Source of the DNA: Falseniella ignava CCUG 37419
GTDB taxonomy: Bacteria; Bacillota; Bacilli; Lactobacillales; Aerococcaceae
DNA: 64,000 bases
Assembly (NCBI RefSeq): GCF_000301055.1
Contig: NZ_JH932301.1
Span: forward strand, 723,979 to 787,978
Reading direction: 5' to 3'
Shown here: one piece after another, positions 25,431 through 35,505 of the stretch
Position numbering within the stretch: position 1 is the stretch's first letter
Layout: each line of letters starts with the position of its first letter
Position numbers and translations under genes: made by a program
Notes under the pieces: generated by a model
Told to the model about the DNA's origin: nothing
Databases searched by the model: none
What the model saw: only the letters and a program-made list of their open reading frames with translations

Positions 25431-26063
25431 ATGATGAATCAATTATCGCGGAGTATATTCGGCTATAATCCAACCCAAACGGACCAATTATTAAAAGAGC
25501 AGCAAGAAAAAATTAACCGCCTAGAACAACAAATCACAGAATTGGAAGAGCAACTGGCTTCGTATGTTGAGATGGAAGATTTATTAAAAGAAAGTATCGT
25601 TGACGCAAGAATGCGTGGCAATGAAATTCTCGATGAATCACACGTAAAAGCTAACCAACTTATTGACCGAACGAACCACCAAGTGTACGAATATAAATCA
25701 GATATTGCTAACCAAGGAACGGGATTAGTCGAAGCAGGTCAAAATCTACAAGACCAATTAATCCAAATGAAACAAAATATGAAAGATGTTTTGGCTAAAT
25801 TTCAAAGCGAGCTTGATAGTACTGATTTTAAAGCGTATTTTCCAAAAGATTCTGTTGCGACTTTTAAGTTGCATATCGATGAACTCGAAGGTGTACACGA
25901 GATGGAGCCTACGGTGAATCAATCGAAAGACACAATCAATAATCAAAATCCATTAACACGTGAAGAAAAAGCAAACTTGAAAAGCATTATTCACGAAGTC
26001 ATGGCCAATGAGTTAAATGATCAAACGGAAACAGTGACTTCGAATTTAAAAGTAGTTAAGTAA
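25431..26063 (+). CDS. DivIVA-like coiled-coil protein
   Basis: 210 residues. The N-terminus ([17 protein letters not shown]) resembles the DivIVA domain, where an F-G-Y-type segment touches the membrane, followed by a coiled coil (residues 18-60) and long helices to about 150; the tail is Asn/Gln rich. DivIVA-domain proteins mark poles or septa. It is not in the usual ylm/ftsZ context, so it is a paralogue of unknown partner. ATG 25434 is an equally possible start. Confidence 0.65.
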   Translation: MMNQLSRSIFGYNPTQTDQLLKEQQEKINRLEQQITELEEQLASYVEMEDLLKESIVDARMRGNEILDESHVKANQLIDRTNHQVYEYKSDIANQGTGLVEAGQNLQDQLIQMKQNMKDVLAKFQSELDSTDFKAYFPKDSVATFKLHIDELEGVHEMEPTVNQSKDTINNQNPLTREEKANLKSIIHEVMANELNDQTETVTSNLKVVK

Positions 26064-26080
26064 TTTATAACACTTCGTTT

Positions 26081-26126
26081 GAAATCCGATCATCTATAGG
26101 GTTCACTCTTAAGATGTTCGGGTTTC
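26081..26126 (+). terminator. hairpin between the DivIVA-like gene and prfC
   Basis: Imperfect arms GAAAtCCGAtCATCT and AGATGtTCGGgTTTC with a 16-base loop. The T-tail is short, so this is a weak call. Confidence 0.45.
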
Positions 26127-26155
26127 TTGTTGAGAAGATTATTAAGGAGAAATGC

Positions 26156-27736
26156 ATGAATATTAATATTGTCGAAGAAGTGAATAAGCGTCGAACTTTT
26201 GCGATTATTAGTCACCCTGACGCGGGTAAAACGACGATAACAGAAGCTTTGCTATTATTTAGTGGCGCGATTCGTGAAAAAGGGACGGTCAAAGCTAAGG
26301 GGAAGAAATCGAATAAATTTGCAAAATCAGACTGGATGGAGATTGAAAAGCAACGGGGTATTTCAGTCACCAGTTCGGTTTTGCAAGTGCACTACGATAA
26401 TCATCAAATCAACATTGTTGATACACCCGGGCATGAGGATTTCTCCGAGGATACATACCGTACCTTAATGGCCGTTGACGCCGCTGTGATGGTAGTCGAT
26501 TCGGGGAAAGGGATTGAGCCTCAAACAAAACGATTATTTGAGGTTGTAAGTCATCGAGGGATTCCGGTCTTTACTTTTATGAACAAATTAGACCGCGACG
26601 GCCGTGAACCGTTAGAATTAGTTGCGGAACTCGAAGAAGTCCTAGGTATTAACGCCCATATTATGAACTGGCCAATGGGAATGGGTAAAAGTTTGATTGG
26701 TTTATATGATTTATACAATCAACGCTTAGAATTGAGAAATCCCCAAGACGATGAAGATGATTTATATTTACCTTTGAATGATCAAGGAGATGTGGATGGC
26801 GATTATGACTTTAAGGAATCTTCTGTCTATCAACAAGCGATGGAAGATGCCATGCTGTTATCGGAGGCGGGTAACCCCTTTGACTTAGAGCAAATTCAAC
26901 AAGGAAAACTTACACCTGTCTTTTTCGGATCAGCTTTAACAGGATTTGGCGTTCAAACATTTTTTGATGCTTATGTGGATTTAGCGCCACATCCTAGCGC
27001 GATTGAAACAGAAGATGGTCAAGAAGTCGAACCTTATTCAGAGGACTTTTCAGGTTTTATTTTTAAAATTCAAGCAAATATGAACCCTGCTCACCGAGAT
27101 CGTATTGCTTTTATTAGAATCGTATCTGGTGTTTTTGAACCTGGAATTAATGTTACCCTTGAACGAACAAATAAGAAGTTGCGTATGGCGCATACGACAC
27201 AATTTTTAGCGGACGCCCGAGAAGAAGTACAGTTGGCTGTTGCAGGAGATATTATCGGCCTATATGATACGGGGAATTTCCAAATTGGAGATACCATTTA
27301 TAATGGAAAAAAAGTGAAGTTTAAACCACTCCCTCAATTTACGCCAGAACTTTTTATGCGAGTAACACCTAAAAATGTGATGAAGCAAAAATCTTTCCAC
27401 AAAGGAATGGAACAATTGGTTCAAGAAGGAGCAATCCAACTTTATAAGACGTATCATACGGAAGAATATATTATTGGAGCAGTAGGTCAACTGCAATTTG
27501 AAGTATTCCAACACCGATTACTCCATGAATATAATGCCGAAATTGTGATGACGCCGATAGGTCATAAAGTAGCCCGTTGGATAGATCCAGCGGATTTAGA
27601 TCCGAATATGTCTTCGAGTCGTAATTTGTTAGTGAAAGACCGATTCGATCAACCTCTCTTCTTATTTGATAACCAATTTGCTGAAAATTGGTTTAAGGAT
27701 AAGTATCCTGAGATTGAATTAAAGTCATTGTTATAA
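26156..27736 (+). CDS. prfC: peptide chain release factor 3
   Basis: 526 residues from ATG 26156, which has AAGGAG six bases upstream; the earlier in-frame ATG lacks a site. It is a translational GTPase that recycles RF1/RF2 from the ribosome. G1 is SHPDAGKTT, the switch region contains [12 protein letters not shown]3 is [14 protein letters not shown] and G4 is NKLDRD. The length matches RF3 rather than EF-G. Confidence 0.95.
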   Translation: MNINIVEEVNKRRTFAIISHPDAGKTTITEALLLFSGAIREKGTVKAKGKKSNKFAKSDWMEIEKQRGISVTSSVLQVHYDNHQINIVDTPGHEDFSEDTYRTLMAVDAAVMVVDSGKGIEPQTKRLFEVVSHRGIPVFTFMNKLDRDGREPLELVAELEEVLGINAHIMNWPMGMGKSLIGLYDLYNQRLELRNPQDDEDDLYLPLNDQGDVDGDYDFKESSVYQQAMEDAMLLSEAGNPFDLEQIQQGKLTPVFFGSALTGFGVQTFFDAYVDLAPHPSAIETEDGQEVEPYSEDFSGFIFKIQANMNPAHRDRIAFIRIVSGVFEPGINVTLERTNKKLRMAHTTQFLADAREEVQLAVAGDIIGLYDTGNFQIGDTIYNGKKVKFKPLPQFTPELFMRVTPKNVMKQKSFHKGMEQLVQEGAIQLYKTYHTEEYIIGAVGQLQFEVFQHRLLHEYNAEIVMTPIGHKVARWIDPADLDPNMSSSRNLLVKDRFDQPLFLFDNQFAENWFKDKYPEIELKSLL

Positions 27737-27838
27737 TGGAATAGATGGCAAAAGTAAATTTTGATTGTTGAAAACGCCTTTTAATGATATGCTACTAGTA
27801 TATCGAAATAAAATAATGAGTAATTTTGGAGGAATCAT

Positions 27839-28105
27839 ATGGAGAAGAAAGAATTTACAATTATTGCTGAGACTGGGATTCATGCACGTCCTGCAACATT
27901 ATTAGTTCAGGCTGCAAGTCGTTTTGCTTCAGAAATTAACCTTGAATACAAAGGCAAATCTGTTAATTTGAAATCAATTATGGGAGTCATGTCACTTGGT
28001 GTAGGACAAGGTGCTGAAGTTACGATTACGACCGAAGGTGAAGACGAAGTTGAAGCAATGGAAAGCATTGTAGAAACAATGAAGAACGAAGGTTTATCAG
28101 AATAA
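27839..28105 (+). CDS. ptsH: phosphocarrier protein HPr
   Basis: 88 residues. It carries phosphate from enzyme I to sugar-specific EII proteins at His15 (GIHARPAT) and is phosphorylated by HprK at Ser46 ([10 protein letters not shown]), where it acts with CcpA in carbon catabolite control. GGAGG precedes ATG 27839. Enzyme I (ptsI) usually follows directly; here a terminator and an unrelated gene follow, so ptsI must be elsewhere. Confidence 0.96.
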   Translation: MEKKEFTIIAETGIHARPATLLVQAASRFASEINLEYKGKSVNLKSIMGVMSLGVGQGAEVTITTEGEDEVEAMESIVETMKNEGLSE

Positions 28106-28123
28106 TTTAAAACAATTTTTTCT

Positions 28124-28156
28124 AGCCATGCGACTTATATCGCATGGCTATTTTTA
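28124..28156 (+). terminator. ptsH terminator
   Basis: A perfect 10-bp stem AGCCATGCGA/TCGCATGGCT with a six-base loop and T5 tail. Confidence 0.85.
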
Positions 28157-28234
28157 ATATTGGAAAGCTGTTTTTATTGTGCTGCTTGCTGTGTTATAAT
28201 AAAGCATATTATACGATGAGTCTGGAGGGATTAT

Positions 28235-29431
28235 GTGCGAATTGGGATGTTTACAGATACATATTTTCCGCAAGTTAGCGGTGTATCGACTTCCATTGAG
28301 TTACTGAAGGATCAGTTGATTCAATTAGGGCATGAAGTTGTTATTTTTACAACAACCGATCCGAATGCACAAGAAACTCCTGGAATTGTTCGTTTACCGA
28401 GTATTCCATTTGCAAGTTTTGAAGATCGACGAATTGCGTATCGAGGATTTGATGATTGTCTAGCGATTGCGAAAGAATATAACTTAGATATTATCCATAC
28501 TCATACAGAGTTTAGTTTAGGTTTGGCAGGTAAGTATGTTGCAAGTAAAATGAATATTCCTACGGTGCATACTTACCATACGATGTATGAGAATTATACG
28601 CATTATATATGGAATGGCATGTTGATCAAAAGACAACATGTAAAATGGTATTCAAAGCTATTTTGTAGTCAAACGCAAGGCGTCATTGCGCCAAGTCGGA
28701 TGACTTATCAAACTTTGCTCGATTATGGCGTCAAAGTTCCGATTCAAATAATTCCAACGGGAGTTAAACTACCAAAATTTGATCCGAATATTCGTCATGA
28801 ACTTCGACAACAAATGGGCTTGAGAGAGGATGACTTAGTGCTCCTCTCGTTGAGCCGTATTTCCAAGGAGAAGTCGATTGATGAAATTATTGAGGCATTT
28901 CCTAAAATTAAACAATCCTATTCAAATGCCCATTTGCTCATTGTCGGAGATGGCCCACAGCGCGCTTCGCTTGAAGCACTTGTACGTGGTTACGGATTAG
29001 AAGATGTGTATTTTATTGGTGAAATTGATCACAAAGAGGTATTTCGCTATTATCAGATGGCTGACATTTATGTTAATGCGAGTGAATCTGAATCACAAGG
29101 GTTAACTTATTTAGAAGCTTTAGCGAATCGATTGCCAATGATAGCGAAGCACAACGAGTATCTCGACATGTTAGTTAGCAAACCTAGCTATGGGAGACTC
29201 TATACTGCATCAGATCAACTAGCTAATACCGTGATTGCTTTCCTCAATCATCGAGGGCATGGTATGATTCAAGAAATCAATCAAGAGGATTTAAAACAAA
29301 TTTCGGTTGAGCTTTTTGCAGATCGTATATTAGCTTGCTATGAAGAGGCGCTACAAGGAAATTCAAAAGGGACGACAACGTTTTTTAAATATATTGCAGG
29401 CGCAGCTCGCAATCTCTTTAGCTTTCGATAA
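28235..29431 (+). CDS. GT4 glycosyltransferase, diacylglycerol glucosyltransferase type
   Basis: 398 residues from GTG 28235 (GGAGGG upstream). The N-terminus MRIGMFTDTYFPQVSGVSTS and the THTEFSLGLAGKY and HTYHTMYENYTHY segments are typical of the enzymes that add glucose to diacylglycerol for glycolipid and lipoteichoic acid anchors. The C-terminal Rossmann half has SLSRISKEKSIDEII and the nucleotide-sugar EX7E site in ASESESQGLTYLEALA. A peripheral membrane location is expected. The usual second glycosyltransferase is not adjacent. Confidence 0.82.
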   Translation: MRIGMFTDTYFPQVSGVSTSIELLKDQLIQLGHEVVIFTTTDPNAQETPGIVRLPSIPFASFEDRRIAYRGFDDCLAIAKEYNLDIIHTHTEFSLGLAGKYVASKMNIPTVHTYHTMYENYTHYIWNGMLIKRQHVKWYSKLFCSQTQGVIAPSRMTYQTLLDYGVKVPIQIIPTGVKLPKFDPNIRHELRQQMGLREDDLVLLSLSRISKEKSIDEIIEAFPKIKQSYSNAHLLIVGDGPQRASLEALVRGYGLEDVYFIGEIDHKEVFRYYQMADIYVNASESESQGLTYLEALANRLPMIAKHNEYLDMLVSKPSYGRLYTASDQLANTVIAFLNHRGHGMIQEINQEDLKQISVELFADRILACYEEALQGNSKGTTTFFKYIAGAARNLFSFR

Positions 29432-29530
29432 ATAGAATAAACGTTACTATTGCATTTATTTCTAACTTTGTTAACATAATTTAGATGTTGTACATAACAG
29501 AAGTTTTGAAGTGATGAAAGGAATAAAAAT

Positions 29531-29761
29531 ATGAAACCATCAGTACTCACAGGAATTATCCAACGACTAGAAGCTATGATCAAATCGCAACACGAAGAGA
29601 ATGAAGTGCGTCGATTTGAAGTGGATGGAATCGAAAAGTGCCAAGTAACTTATCATAATGATAACGATACTTTTACGCTTTACGATAGCTTGAATAAAAC
29701 TGAATATCAATTCGACAATCTAGATTTAGTAGCGATTGAAATTTATGAGCTTCTAAACTAA
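29531..29761 (+). CDS. ykuJ: YkuJ family protein
   Basis: 76 residues matching the small YkuJ family in pattern: an N-terminal helix IIQRLEAMI, a beta meander with RRFEVDG and a C-terminal FDNLDLVAIEIYELL. The function is unknown. AAGGAATAAAAAT precedes the start. Monocistronic with a terminator behind. Confidence 0.82.
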   Translation: MKPSVLTGIIQRLEAMIKSQHEENEVRRFEVDGIEKCQVTYHNDNDTFTLYDSLNKTEYQFDNLDLVAIEIYELLN

Positions 29762-29766
29762 TTTAG

Positions 29767-29826
29767 ACTCCCGGAAAATGGTAAATAAGTGGACGTGCTT
29801 ATTTACTATCATCTGGGAATTTTTTA
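29767..29826 (+). terminator. ykuJ terminator
   Basis: An inner GGTAAATAAG/CTTATTTACT stem and an outer TCCC/GGGA pairing are followed by T6. Confidence 0.65.
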
Positions 29827-29883
29827 TTTGTGTTAAAAATGGTACAATAGGAGTAATTTATAAGATAGTAGGAGTAGACATTG

Positions 29884-30408
29884 ATGAGAAGATTAATTAC
29901 GCCAACATGGCATGTGAATTCGCTATATTCTTTAACAGCGAGTGATTTATCAAATCACCAAATTGAAGGAGTGATATGTGATTTAGACAATACTTTGATT
30001 GACTGGAATGAAGTTGATGCCACTGAGCGAATGATAAATTGGATTCATCAATTAGAAGGAGCTGGAATCCAGGTCTACTTGTTGAGTAATAATACGAATG
30101 AACGGCTTGAACAGGCAATTGGAGAGCATCAGTTCAGCTATCATGCAAATGCGATTAAACCACTCCCTCATGGGTATCACCGAGTTCTAAAAGAGATGAA
30201 AATTGATAAAGAAAAAGTCGTCGCGATTGGAGACCAAGTCATGACGGATATTATTGGTGCAAACCTTCAAGGAATACGCAGTATTTTAGTGAAGCCAACG
30301 GCGCCCAATGACAATATTTATACTTGGTTGAATCGACGGATTGAACGATTGGCTTTAAAATGGGTTGGAATTGAGCGAAATACAGATTGGGGGGATCAAC
30401 TTGACTAA
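29884..30408 (+). CDS. yqeG: YqeG family HAD phosphatase
   Basis: 174 residues. HAD subfamily IIIA: motif I is CDLDNTLIDW, motif II is LLSNN near residue 70 and motif IV is AIGDQVMTDIIGAN near 115. ATG 29884 fits TAGGAG better than TTG 29881. It starts a conserved Firmicutes cluster linked to ribosome assembly and NAD synthesis; its substrate is not established from sequence. Confidence 0.9.
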   Translation: MRRLITPTWHVNSLYSLTASDLSNHQIEGVICDLDNTLIDWNEVDATERMINWIHQLEGAGIQVYLLSNNTNERLEQAIGEHQFSYHANAIKPLPHGYHRVLKEMKIDKEKVVAIGDQVMTDIIGANLQGIRSILVKPTAPNDNIYTWLNRRIERLALKWVGIERNTDWGDQLD

Positions 30409-31510
30409 TGAAGTATACCAATGCATTGGTTGTGGCGCGACAATACAAACTGAAGACCCTGAAGGGTTAGGTTATTTACCTGCCTCAGCATTAGCCAAAG
30501 GATTGGTCCAAGAATCTTTCTACTGCCAACGTTGTTATCGCTTGAGACACTATAATGAGCTAATTGATTTAGCATTAGACGAAGATCTATTTCTTCAACG
30601 ATTATCAAGTATTGCTTCAGACGATGCTTTTGTGATATTAGTAGTTGATGTTTTTGACGTTGAAGGAAGTATTATAAGTGGGATTCAACGCTTGATTGGC
30701 GAGCAGCCATTTGCGGTTGCTGTAAATAAGTTTGATTTATTGCCTAAAGTAACGCGCCAGAGCAAAGTTAAAGAATGGGTTCGCCAAATTATGAATTCAA
30801 ACCATCTGTATCCTGAGTCTGTTATTATTACAAATGGTATGAAGCGTTCTGGCATTGAAGCATTAGTTGAACTGATTGAACAATATATCCATTCTAAAAA
30901 TATTTATATTGTAGGAATTACAAATGTTGGTAAATCAACACTAATTAATCAACTAATACAGCACTACGGCGGTGAACGTGAGATTATTACCACCTCAAAT
31001 CATCCTGGAACAACACTTGATATGATTCAGATTCCTTTGACTGATGAGCATAGCCTCATTGATACACCGGGTATTATTAAGAAGTCACAATATGCGCATT
31101 ATCTATCCCGTGATGAATTGAAGGAAGTTTTGCCAAGCAAACCGCTTAAACCTAAAACATATCAGCTGAAAAGTGAACAGACTTTATTTTTAGGGGGATT
31201 AGCTAGAATCGATGTTAAAACACAAGCAGACAAAGCGGCAGTTACTTTGTATGTAAATTCATCCCTATACATTCACCGTACAAAAACAGAAAAAGCTAGC
31301 GATTTTTACGAAAAGCATCTCGGAGAGTTGTTAAATCCTCCACATCAAAAAGAGGATTTTCCAGAGCTGAAAGCTCAGTCCTATCGTTTATCAGGGAAGG
31401 AAGACTTAAATATATCAGGTTTAGGATGGATAACATCTAATGCTCCGGTTAATTTAACAGTTTGGGTACCAAGAGGTATTGCTGTCACTAAGCGACCATC
31501 AATTATTTAA
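30401..31510 (+). CDS. yqeH: ribosome biogenesis GTPase YqeH
   Basis: 369 residues from TTG 30401, overlapping the yqeG stop. It acts in 30S subunit assembly. An N-terminal zinc finger (CIGCG...CQRC, residues about 8-50) is followed by a circularly permuted GTPase: NKFDLL comes before the P-loop GITNVGKSTL, then DTPG. A TRAP-like C-terminal domain binds RNA. Longer starts at 30365 lie inside yqeG and are rejected. Confidence 0.93.
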   Translation: MTNEVYQCIGCGATIQTEDPEGLGYLPASALAKGLVQESFYCQRCYRLRHYNELIDLALDEDLFLQRLSSIASDDAFVILVVDVFDVEGSIISGIQRLIGEQPFAVAVNKFDLLPKVTRQSKVKEWVRQIMNSNHLYPESVIITNGMKRSGIEALVELIEQYIHSKNIYIVGITNVGKSTLINQLIQHYGGEREIITTSNHPGTTLDMIQIPLTDEHSLIDTPGIIKKSQYAHYLSRDELKEVLPSKPLKPKTYQLKSEQTLFLGGLARIDVKTQADKAAVTLYVNSSLYIHRTKTEKASDFYEKHLGELLNPPHQKEDFPELKAQSYRLSGKEDLNISGLGWITSNAPVNLTVWVPRGIAVTKRPSII

Positions 31511-31520
31511 GGAGGTAACA

Positions 31521-31829
31521 ATGAATAAAAAACAATTGAAGTTTTTAAGAAGTGAATCACACCAAATTAAACCGCTTTTTCAATTAGGGAAGAACGGTCT
31601 GACGGAAGAATTCATTCATCAAATTGATTTAGCATTAGAAAAACGTGAGTTGATAAAGTTTCATATTTTACAAAATTCAGATGAGGAATTAAAGGATGTT
31701 ACTTCGGAGATTGCGAATCAATTGGGAGCAGAAATTATTCAAGTTATCGGAAGTACAGCGATTCTCTATCGTCCTGCCAGACAAACAAAAAATCAAAAGT
31801 TGAGTTTGCGTGTTAACGCACTAAGATAA
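31521..31829 (+). CDS. yhbY: YhbY/CRM-domain RNA-binding protein
   Basis: 102 residues from ATG 31521 (AAGGAGG upstream). A single CRM domain: LRSESHQIKPLFQLGKNGLT then LEKRELIKFHIL, with the GxxG-type loop GKNG. It binds the pre-50S ribosomal subunit. Same operon as yqeH and nadD. Confidence 0.92.
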   Translation: MNKKQLKFLRSESHQIKPLFQLGKNGLTEEFIHQIDLALEKRELIKFHILQNSDEELKDVTSEIANQLGAEIIQVIGSTAILYRPARQTKNQKLSLRVNALR

Positions 31830-31842
31830 CGAGGAGACGAGT

Positions 31843-32523
31843 ATGAAAAAGGAGTCAACGCTTTACGAAGTAAATGTTGATATCGAAGATTTTTTGCGAC
31901 CGGTCTACTTGTCGAATACTCAGCTTGAAACTTCTGAATTTCGTCCTAAACGAATTGGTATTTTAGGTGGAACCTTTAACCCTCCGCACTTGGGGCACTT
32001 AATGATGGCAGAGCAAGCAGGAACTCAACTTGAGTTAGATCAAGTATGGCTGATGCCAACAGCGAAGCCACCACATGCTCCAGGAAAGCAAACGATTGCG
32101 GCATCACACCGTTTAGAGATGGTACGATTGGCGATTCAATCAAATCCTTTATTAGAGGTACAGCCATATGAGGTTCATCGTGGAGGTAAAAATTACACGG
32201 TGGATACGATGGAATATTTTAAAGAGGCCTACCCAGATTATGAGTTTTATTTTATTATGGGAAGCGATAGTGCTAACGACTTACCATTATGGCGTAATGT
32301 GGATCGGTTAGTTGAATTGGTTCAATTTGTTGGCATCCGCCGGCCAGGACAGCCCGCTTATACGGGGAAATATCCCATTATATGGATCGATTCTCCAATG
32401 ATTGATTTGAGCTCAACCGAAGTGCGTTTGAGAGTGTTTCTTGAACAGTCGATACGTTATCAAGTGCCAAATGAAGTGATGGACTATATATATAAACATC
32501 AATTGTATTGTGATCAAGCATAG
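31843..32523 (+). CDS. nadD: nicotinate-nucleotide adenylyltransferase
   Basis: 226 residues. It makes deamido-NAD from nicotinate mononucleotide and ATP. The nucleotidyltransferase motif GGTFNPPHLGHL is near residue 45 and the C-terminal SSTEVR is present. The chain has an N-terminal extension of about 35 residues (KKESTLYEVNVDIEDFLRPV) before the catalytic domain, longer than E. coli NadD. GAGGAG precedes ATG 31843. Confidence 0.93.
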   Translation: MKKESTLYEVNVDIEDFLRPVYLSNTQLETSEFRPKRIGILGGTFNPPHLGHLMMAEQAGTQLELDQVWLMPTAKPPHAPGKQTIAASHRLEMVRLAIQSNPLLEVQPYEVHRGGKNYTVDTMEYFKEAYPDYEFYFIMGSDSANDLPLWRNVDRLVELVQFVGIRRPGQPAYTGKYPIIWIDSPMIDLSSTEVRLRVFLEQSIRYQVPNEVMDYIYKHQLYCDQA

Positions 32524-32532
32524 GAGGGTATA

Positions 32533-33129
32533 ATGAGAGCGTGGGATACCTTTATTTCTATTTCACGAGATGAATTGATTGATTTGTTAAAAGACCAATT
32601 GTCAGCTCAACGCTTTGAACATGTATTAAGTGTCGAAAGCACAGCGCTCAACTTAGCTAAACAAATCGGTTTCGAAGAATATAATCAGGTGAGTATCTGT
32701 GCTTTATTACATGATCTATGTAAAGAAATGCCAGAACAGGAAATGTATCAATTAGCAATTCAATACCAACCGGCGCTAGCAGATTACGATGGAAATGGTG
32801 CCATTTGGCATGGAGCGGCTGCTGCTCAATATGCTAAAAACCATCTTGGCGTTAAAGATCAAGAGATTTTGCAGGCCGTCTCGGACCATACAATTGGGTC
32901 TGTTGAAATGTCATGTTTAAGTCAGCTGCTATTTGTAGCAGATTATATTGAACCGGGAAGAACATTTGAAGAGGCAAAAAAGGCTAGGGAAGTAGCGAAT
33001 CATTCATTAAAAATGGCTACCCGTCAAATTATGCAACAGACGCTACTTCATCTTGTTAAGTTAGAAAAAAATGTTTATCCTCCAAGTGTTGTAATCTACA
33101 ATCATTGGATGGAAGAAAGGAATGACTAA
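32533..33129 (+). CDS. yqeK: YqeK family HD-domain hydrolase
   Basis: 198 residues. HD superfamily: a first His in RFEHVLSVE, then ALLHDLCKEMP, IWHGAAAA, VSDHTIGS and LLFVADYIEPGR, giving the metal-binding His/Asp set. Proteins of this family hydrolyse diadenosine tetraphosphate. GGAGGG precedes the start. Its stop overlaps the presumed start of rsfS. Confidence 0.92.
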   Translation: MRAWDTFISISRDELIDLLKDQLSAQRFEHVLSVESTALNLAKQIGFEEYNQVSICALLHDLCKEMPEQEMYQLAIQYQPALADYDGNGAIWHGAAAAQYAKNHLGVKDQEILQAVSDHTIGSVEMSCLSQLLFVADYIEPGRTFEEAKKAREVANHSLKMATRQIMQQTLLHLVKLEKNVYPPSVVIYNHWMEERND

Positions 33130-33488
33130 AAATCGAAGAAACAATAAACAAAATTAAATTAATCGTACAACATGCACATGACCGCTTGGCGCAAGAAATT
33201 ACGGTACTTGATGTGCGTGAGTTAACACCTGTAACAGATTACTTTATTATTATGCACGGTCGGAATGGACGACAAGTTAAAGCGATTGTTGATGAGATTG
33301 TCGAATGTGTTCATCAAGCGGGTTATGAATTGTTGAGTGTTGAAGGGAAACAAGATGGGCAATGGACGTTGATTGACTTAAATGACGTCGTCGTGCATGT
33401 TTTCTTAAATACTGAGCGAGAATTATATGGTTTAGAACGAATTTGGATAGATGCTCCTGAACTAAATATTGAAGAATGGATTGATTAA
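33122..33488 (+). CDS. rsfS: ribosomal silencing factor RsfS (apparent N-terminal frame shift)
   Basis: RsfS binds L14 and blocks subunit joining in starvation. The domain (LAQEITVLDVRELTPVTDYF, WTLIDLNDVVVHVF) is open from 33126 to 33488, but this frame has no ordinary start before TTG 33186, which would delete the first helix. ATG 33122, at a normal distance from GGAAG, opens the neighbouring frame; removing one A from the five-A run at 33128-33132 would give MTKIEETINKIKLIVQHAHD joined to the domain, about 121 residues as expected. So this is a one-base indel (real or in assembly), slippage, or an unusual start such as ATC 33132. Confidence 0.8.
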
Positions 33489-33490
33489 CC

Positions 33491-34255
33491 ATGGGCTTTT
33501 CAAAATTAGCCCAAGTATACTCACGTTTTAATGATGAATCAGCTTACTTTGACTGGATTACTTTTGTCGAGCAGTCTTTGGATAAACGTCCACATACACT
33601 TCTTGATTTAGCTTGTGGCACAGGCGTTTTAACGGAAATGATGGGGGCATTAGCGGATGAAATTATTGGGATTGATTTGAGTCCCGAAATGATCTTCCAA
33701 GCTCAGGAGACATTGGTTCACCCCTACTCTAATGTGTCCTTTAGAGTAGCGGATATGACGCAATCGAGTGCTTATCAATGGGTAGAGGGATACGATGTCA
33801 TTACTTGTTTCTTAGATTCCCTTTGTTTTTTAGAGGATGAGACGCAGTTGAACCAAACTTTTCATCAAGTCTATCAACATTTAAATGAGGGAGGACAATT
33901 TTTGTTTGATGTTTGGACACCGTATCATATCCGCTATGGTTTCAATGGCTTTGAATATTTTGACTATGATGAATCTACCGCACTACATTGGGAGAGTTAT
34001 CCAACAGAAGCCCTAGAAGAAATTGAAGTGGAACATGATTTAACACTTTTTATCCAAAAGAACGGTAATCTATATGAACGAACGAATATCACGCTCGTCG
34101 AGCGGAGTCACCCGTTAGAAGCATTTATGCATCATCTTAAAGAAGCTGGCTTTACACCGGATAATATTCAAGTGTATGTAAATCATGGACGAGAAATATA
34201 TGATCCAAGTCGACATCACGAGACACCCCGTTGGTTTTTCCGTTGTTATAAATAA
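33491..34255 (+). CDS. class I SAM-dependent methyltransferase
   Basis: 254 residues. Motif I LLDLACGTGVLTEMM (residues about 37-52), a following IIGIDLSPEMI and a FRVADMTQ segment give the Rossmann SAM-binding site. The substrate cannot be told; homologues occupy the same place after rsfS in many Firmicutes. Spacing to rsfS is two bases and there is no clear ribosome-binding site, so coupling is likely. Confidence 0.85.
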   Translation: MGFSKLAQVYSRFNDESAYFDWITFVEQSLDKRPHTLLDLACGTGVLTEMMGALADEIIGIDLSPEMIFQAQETLVHPYSNVSFRVADMTQSSAYQWVEGYDVITCFLDSLCFLEDETQLNQTFHQVYQHLNEGGQFLFDVWTPYHIRYGFNGFEYFDYDESTALHWESYPTEALEEIEVEHDLTLFIQKNGNLYERTNITLVERSHPLEAFMHHLKEAGFTPDNIQVYVNHGREIYDPSRHHETPRWFFRCYK

Positions 34256-34266
34256 TGAGGTATGCC

Positions 34267-35415
34267 ATGAAAAAAGTGGGAATTCTTGCAGAGTATAATC
34301 CATTTCACCGAGGTCATCAGTATCAATTACAAGTCATTCGCCAACAATTCCCAGAAGCTACAATTATTGTGGCAATGTCAGGAAATCAATCACAGCGTGG
34401 AGAATTTACATTGATGGACAAATGGACTCGAAGTCGATATGCGATTGAAGCTGGAGCTGATATCGTCGTGGAGTTGCCAGTCATCGCTTCGCTCCAATCT
34501 GCTGATTATTTTGCGGATTGGGGAATGCGAATTTTATCAGGCATGGGAATCGATACTTTAGCATTTGGGGTAGAAACCTTGGATCTTAATTCTTTAATTA
34601 AGATTGTTGAAGAGATTGAGACCAATCAATCAATGATTGATTCGACGCTACAGAAGGAAATGAGATCAGGCGTCAGCTATCCGGAAGCTTATTCGAGAAG
34701 TATTGAAGCTCATCTTGGAGAAGTGGCGGCTGAACATTTAAATGCCCCTAACCATATGTTAGCAGTACGTTATATTCAATCAATGAAACGATGGAATCCA
34801 GACGTAAAATTTATGGCAATCCCTCGAAGTCTAACAACGTTTGATGGGAAAACGATTCTGTCTGGAACGCAAATTCGTAAACACTATTTAACAACAGAAG
34901 AATTAATCGCAGTTCCCTATTCAATTCAAGTTGATCAAGGGGTGGTGCTAGAGGATTATTATCCTTACTTGAAATATCGGATTATGAGTGATCAACCAAG
35001 TGGTTTGGAACAAATATTCGATGTGAAGAACGGTTTAGGTCAGTATATATATGAAACAAATCAAAAAGCGAATTCTTACGATGAATTAGTAGAATTGTTA
35101 ACAAGTCGGCGATTTACACGATCGTCAATCCAGCGTAAATTGTTACGGATTATGTTGAATTTTACTGATGAGAAATGGCAGCAATCGATTGAACTCCAAC
35201 AAGAGATGCCAACAGTGCGTCTATTAGGAATTTCATCACGAGGTAGGGTACATCTTCGAATGGAATCATTGAAAACAACCATTTTTACGCGGTTAAATCG
35301 TGAAGTTAATCCTTATTATCAACTAAATTTAACACTAGATCAAATCTATCAAAATAATATGAAGCGCATGATTAATGAACAAAATATCGATAAAATTCCA
35401 TTTTTAGGTAAATAG
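34267..35415 (+). CDS. tmcAL: tRNA(Met) cytidine acetate ligase
   Basis: 382 residues from ATG 34267 (TGAGGT upstream). The nucleotidyltransferase-like N-terminus GILAEYNPFHRGHQYQL holds the HxGH motif that activates acetate with ATP; the enzyme acetylates C34 of elongator tRNA-Met. Further conserved segments are VAMSGNQSQRGE and ADIVVELP. It ends the yqe cluster. Previously annotated YlbM nucleotidyltransferase. Confidence 0.9.
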   Translation: MKKVGILAEYNPFHRGHQYQLQVIRQQFPEATIIVAMSGNQSQRGEFTLMDKWTRSRYAIEAGADIVVELPVIASLQSADYFADWGMRILSGMGIDTLAFGVETLDLNSLIKIVEEIETNQSMIDSTLQKEMRSGVSYPEAYSRSIEAHLGEVAAEHLNAPNHMLAVRYIQSMKRWNPDVKFMAIPRSLTTFDGKTILSGTQIRKHYLTTEELIAVPYSIQVDQGVVLEDYYPYLKYRIMSDQPSGLEQIFDVKNGLGQYIYETNQKANSYDELVELLTSRRFTRSSIQRKLLRIMLNFTDEKWQQSIELQQEMPTVRLLGISSRGRVHLRMESLKTTIFTRLNREVNPYYQLNLTLDQIYQNNMKRMINEQNIDKIPFLGK

Positions 35416-35505
35416 ACAGGAATTAAATCGAAAAAACTTACTCTGTATCTTGACTTTAAAGCTTGAATTCCATATAATAAAGCTTGTTGCTTTAGAGGTG
35501 ATATT

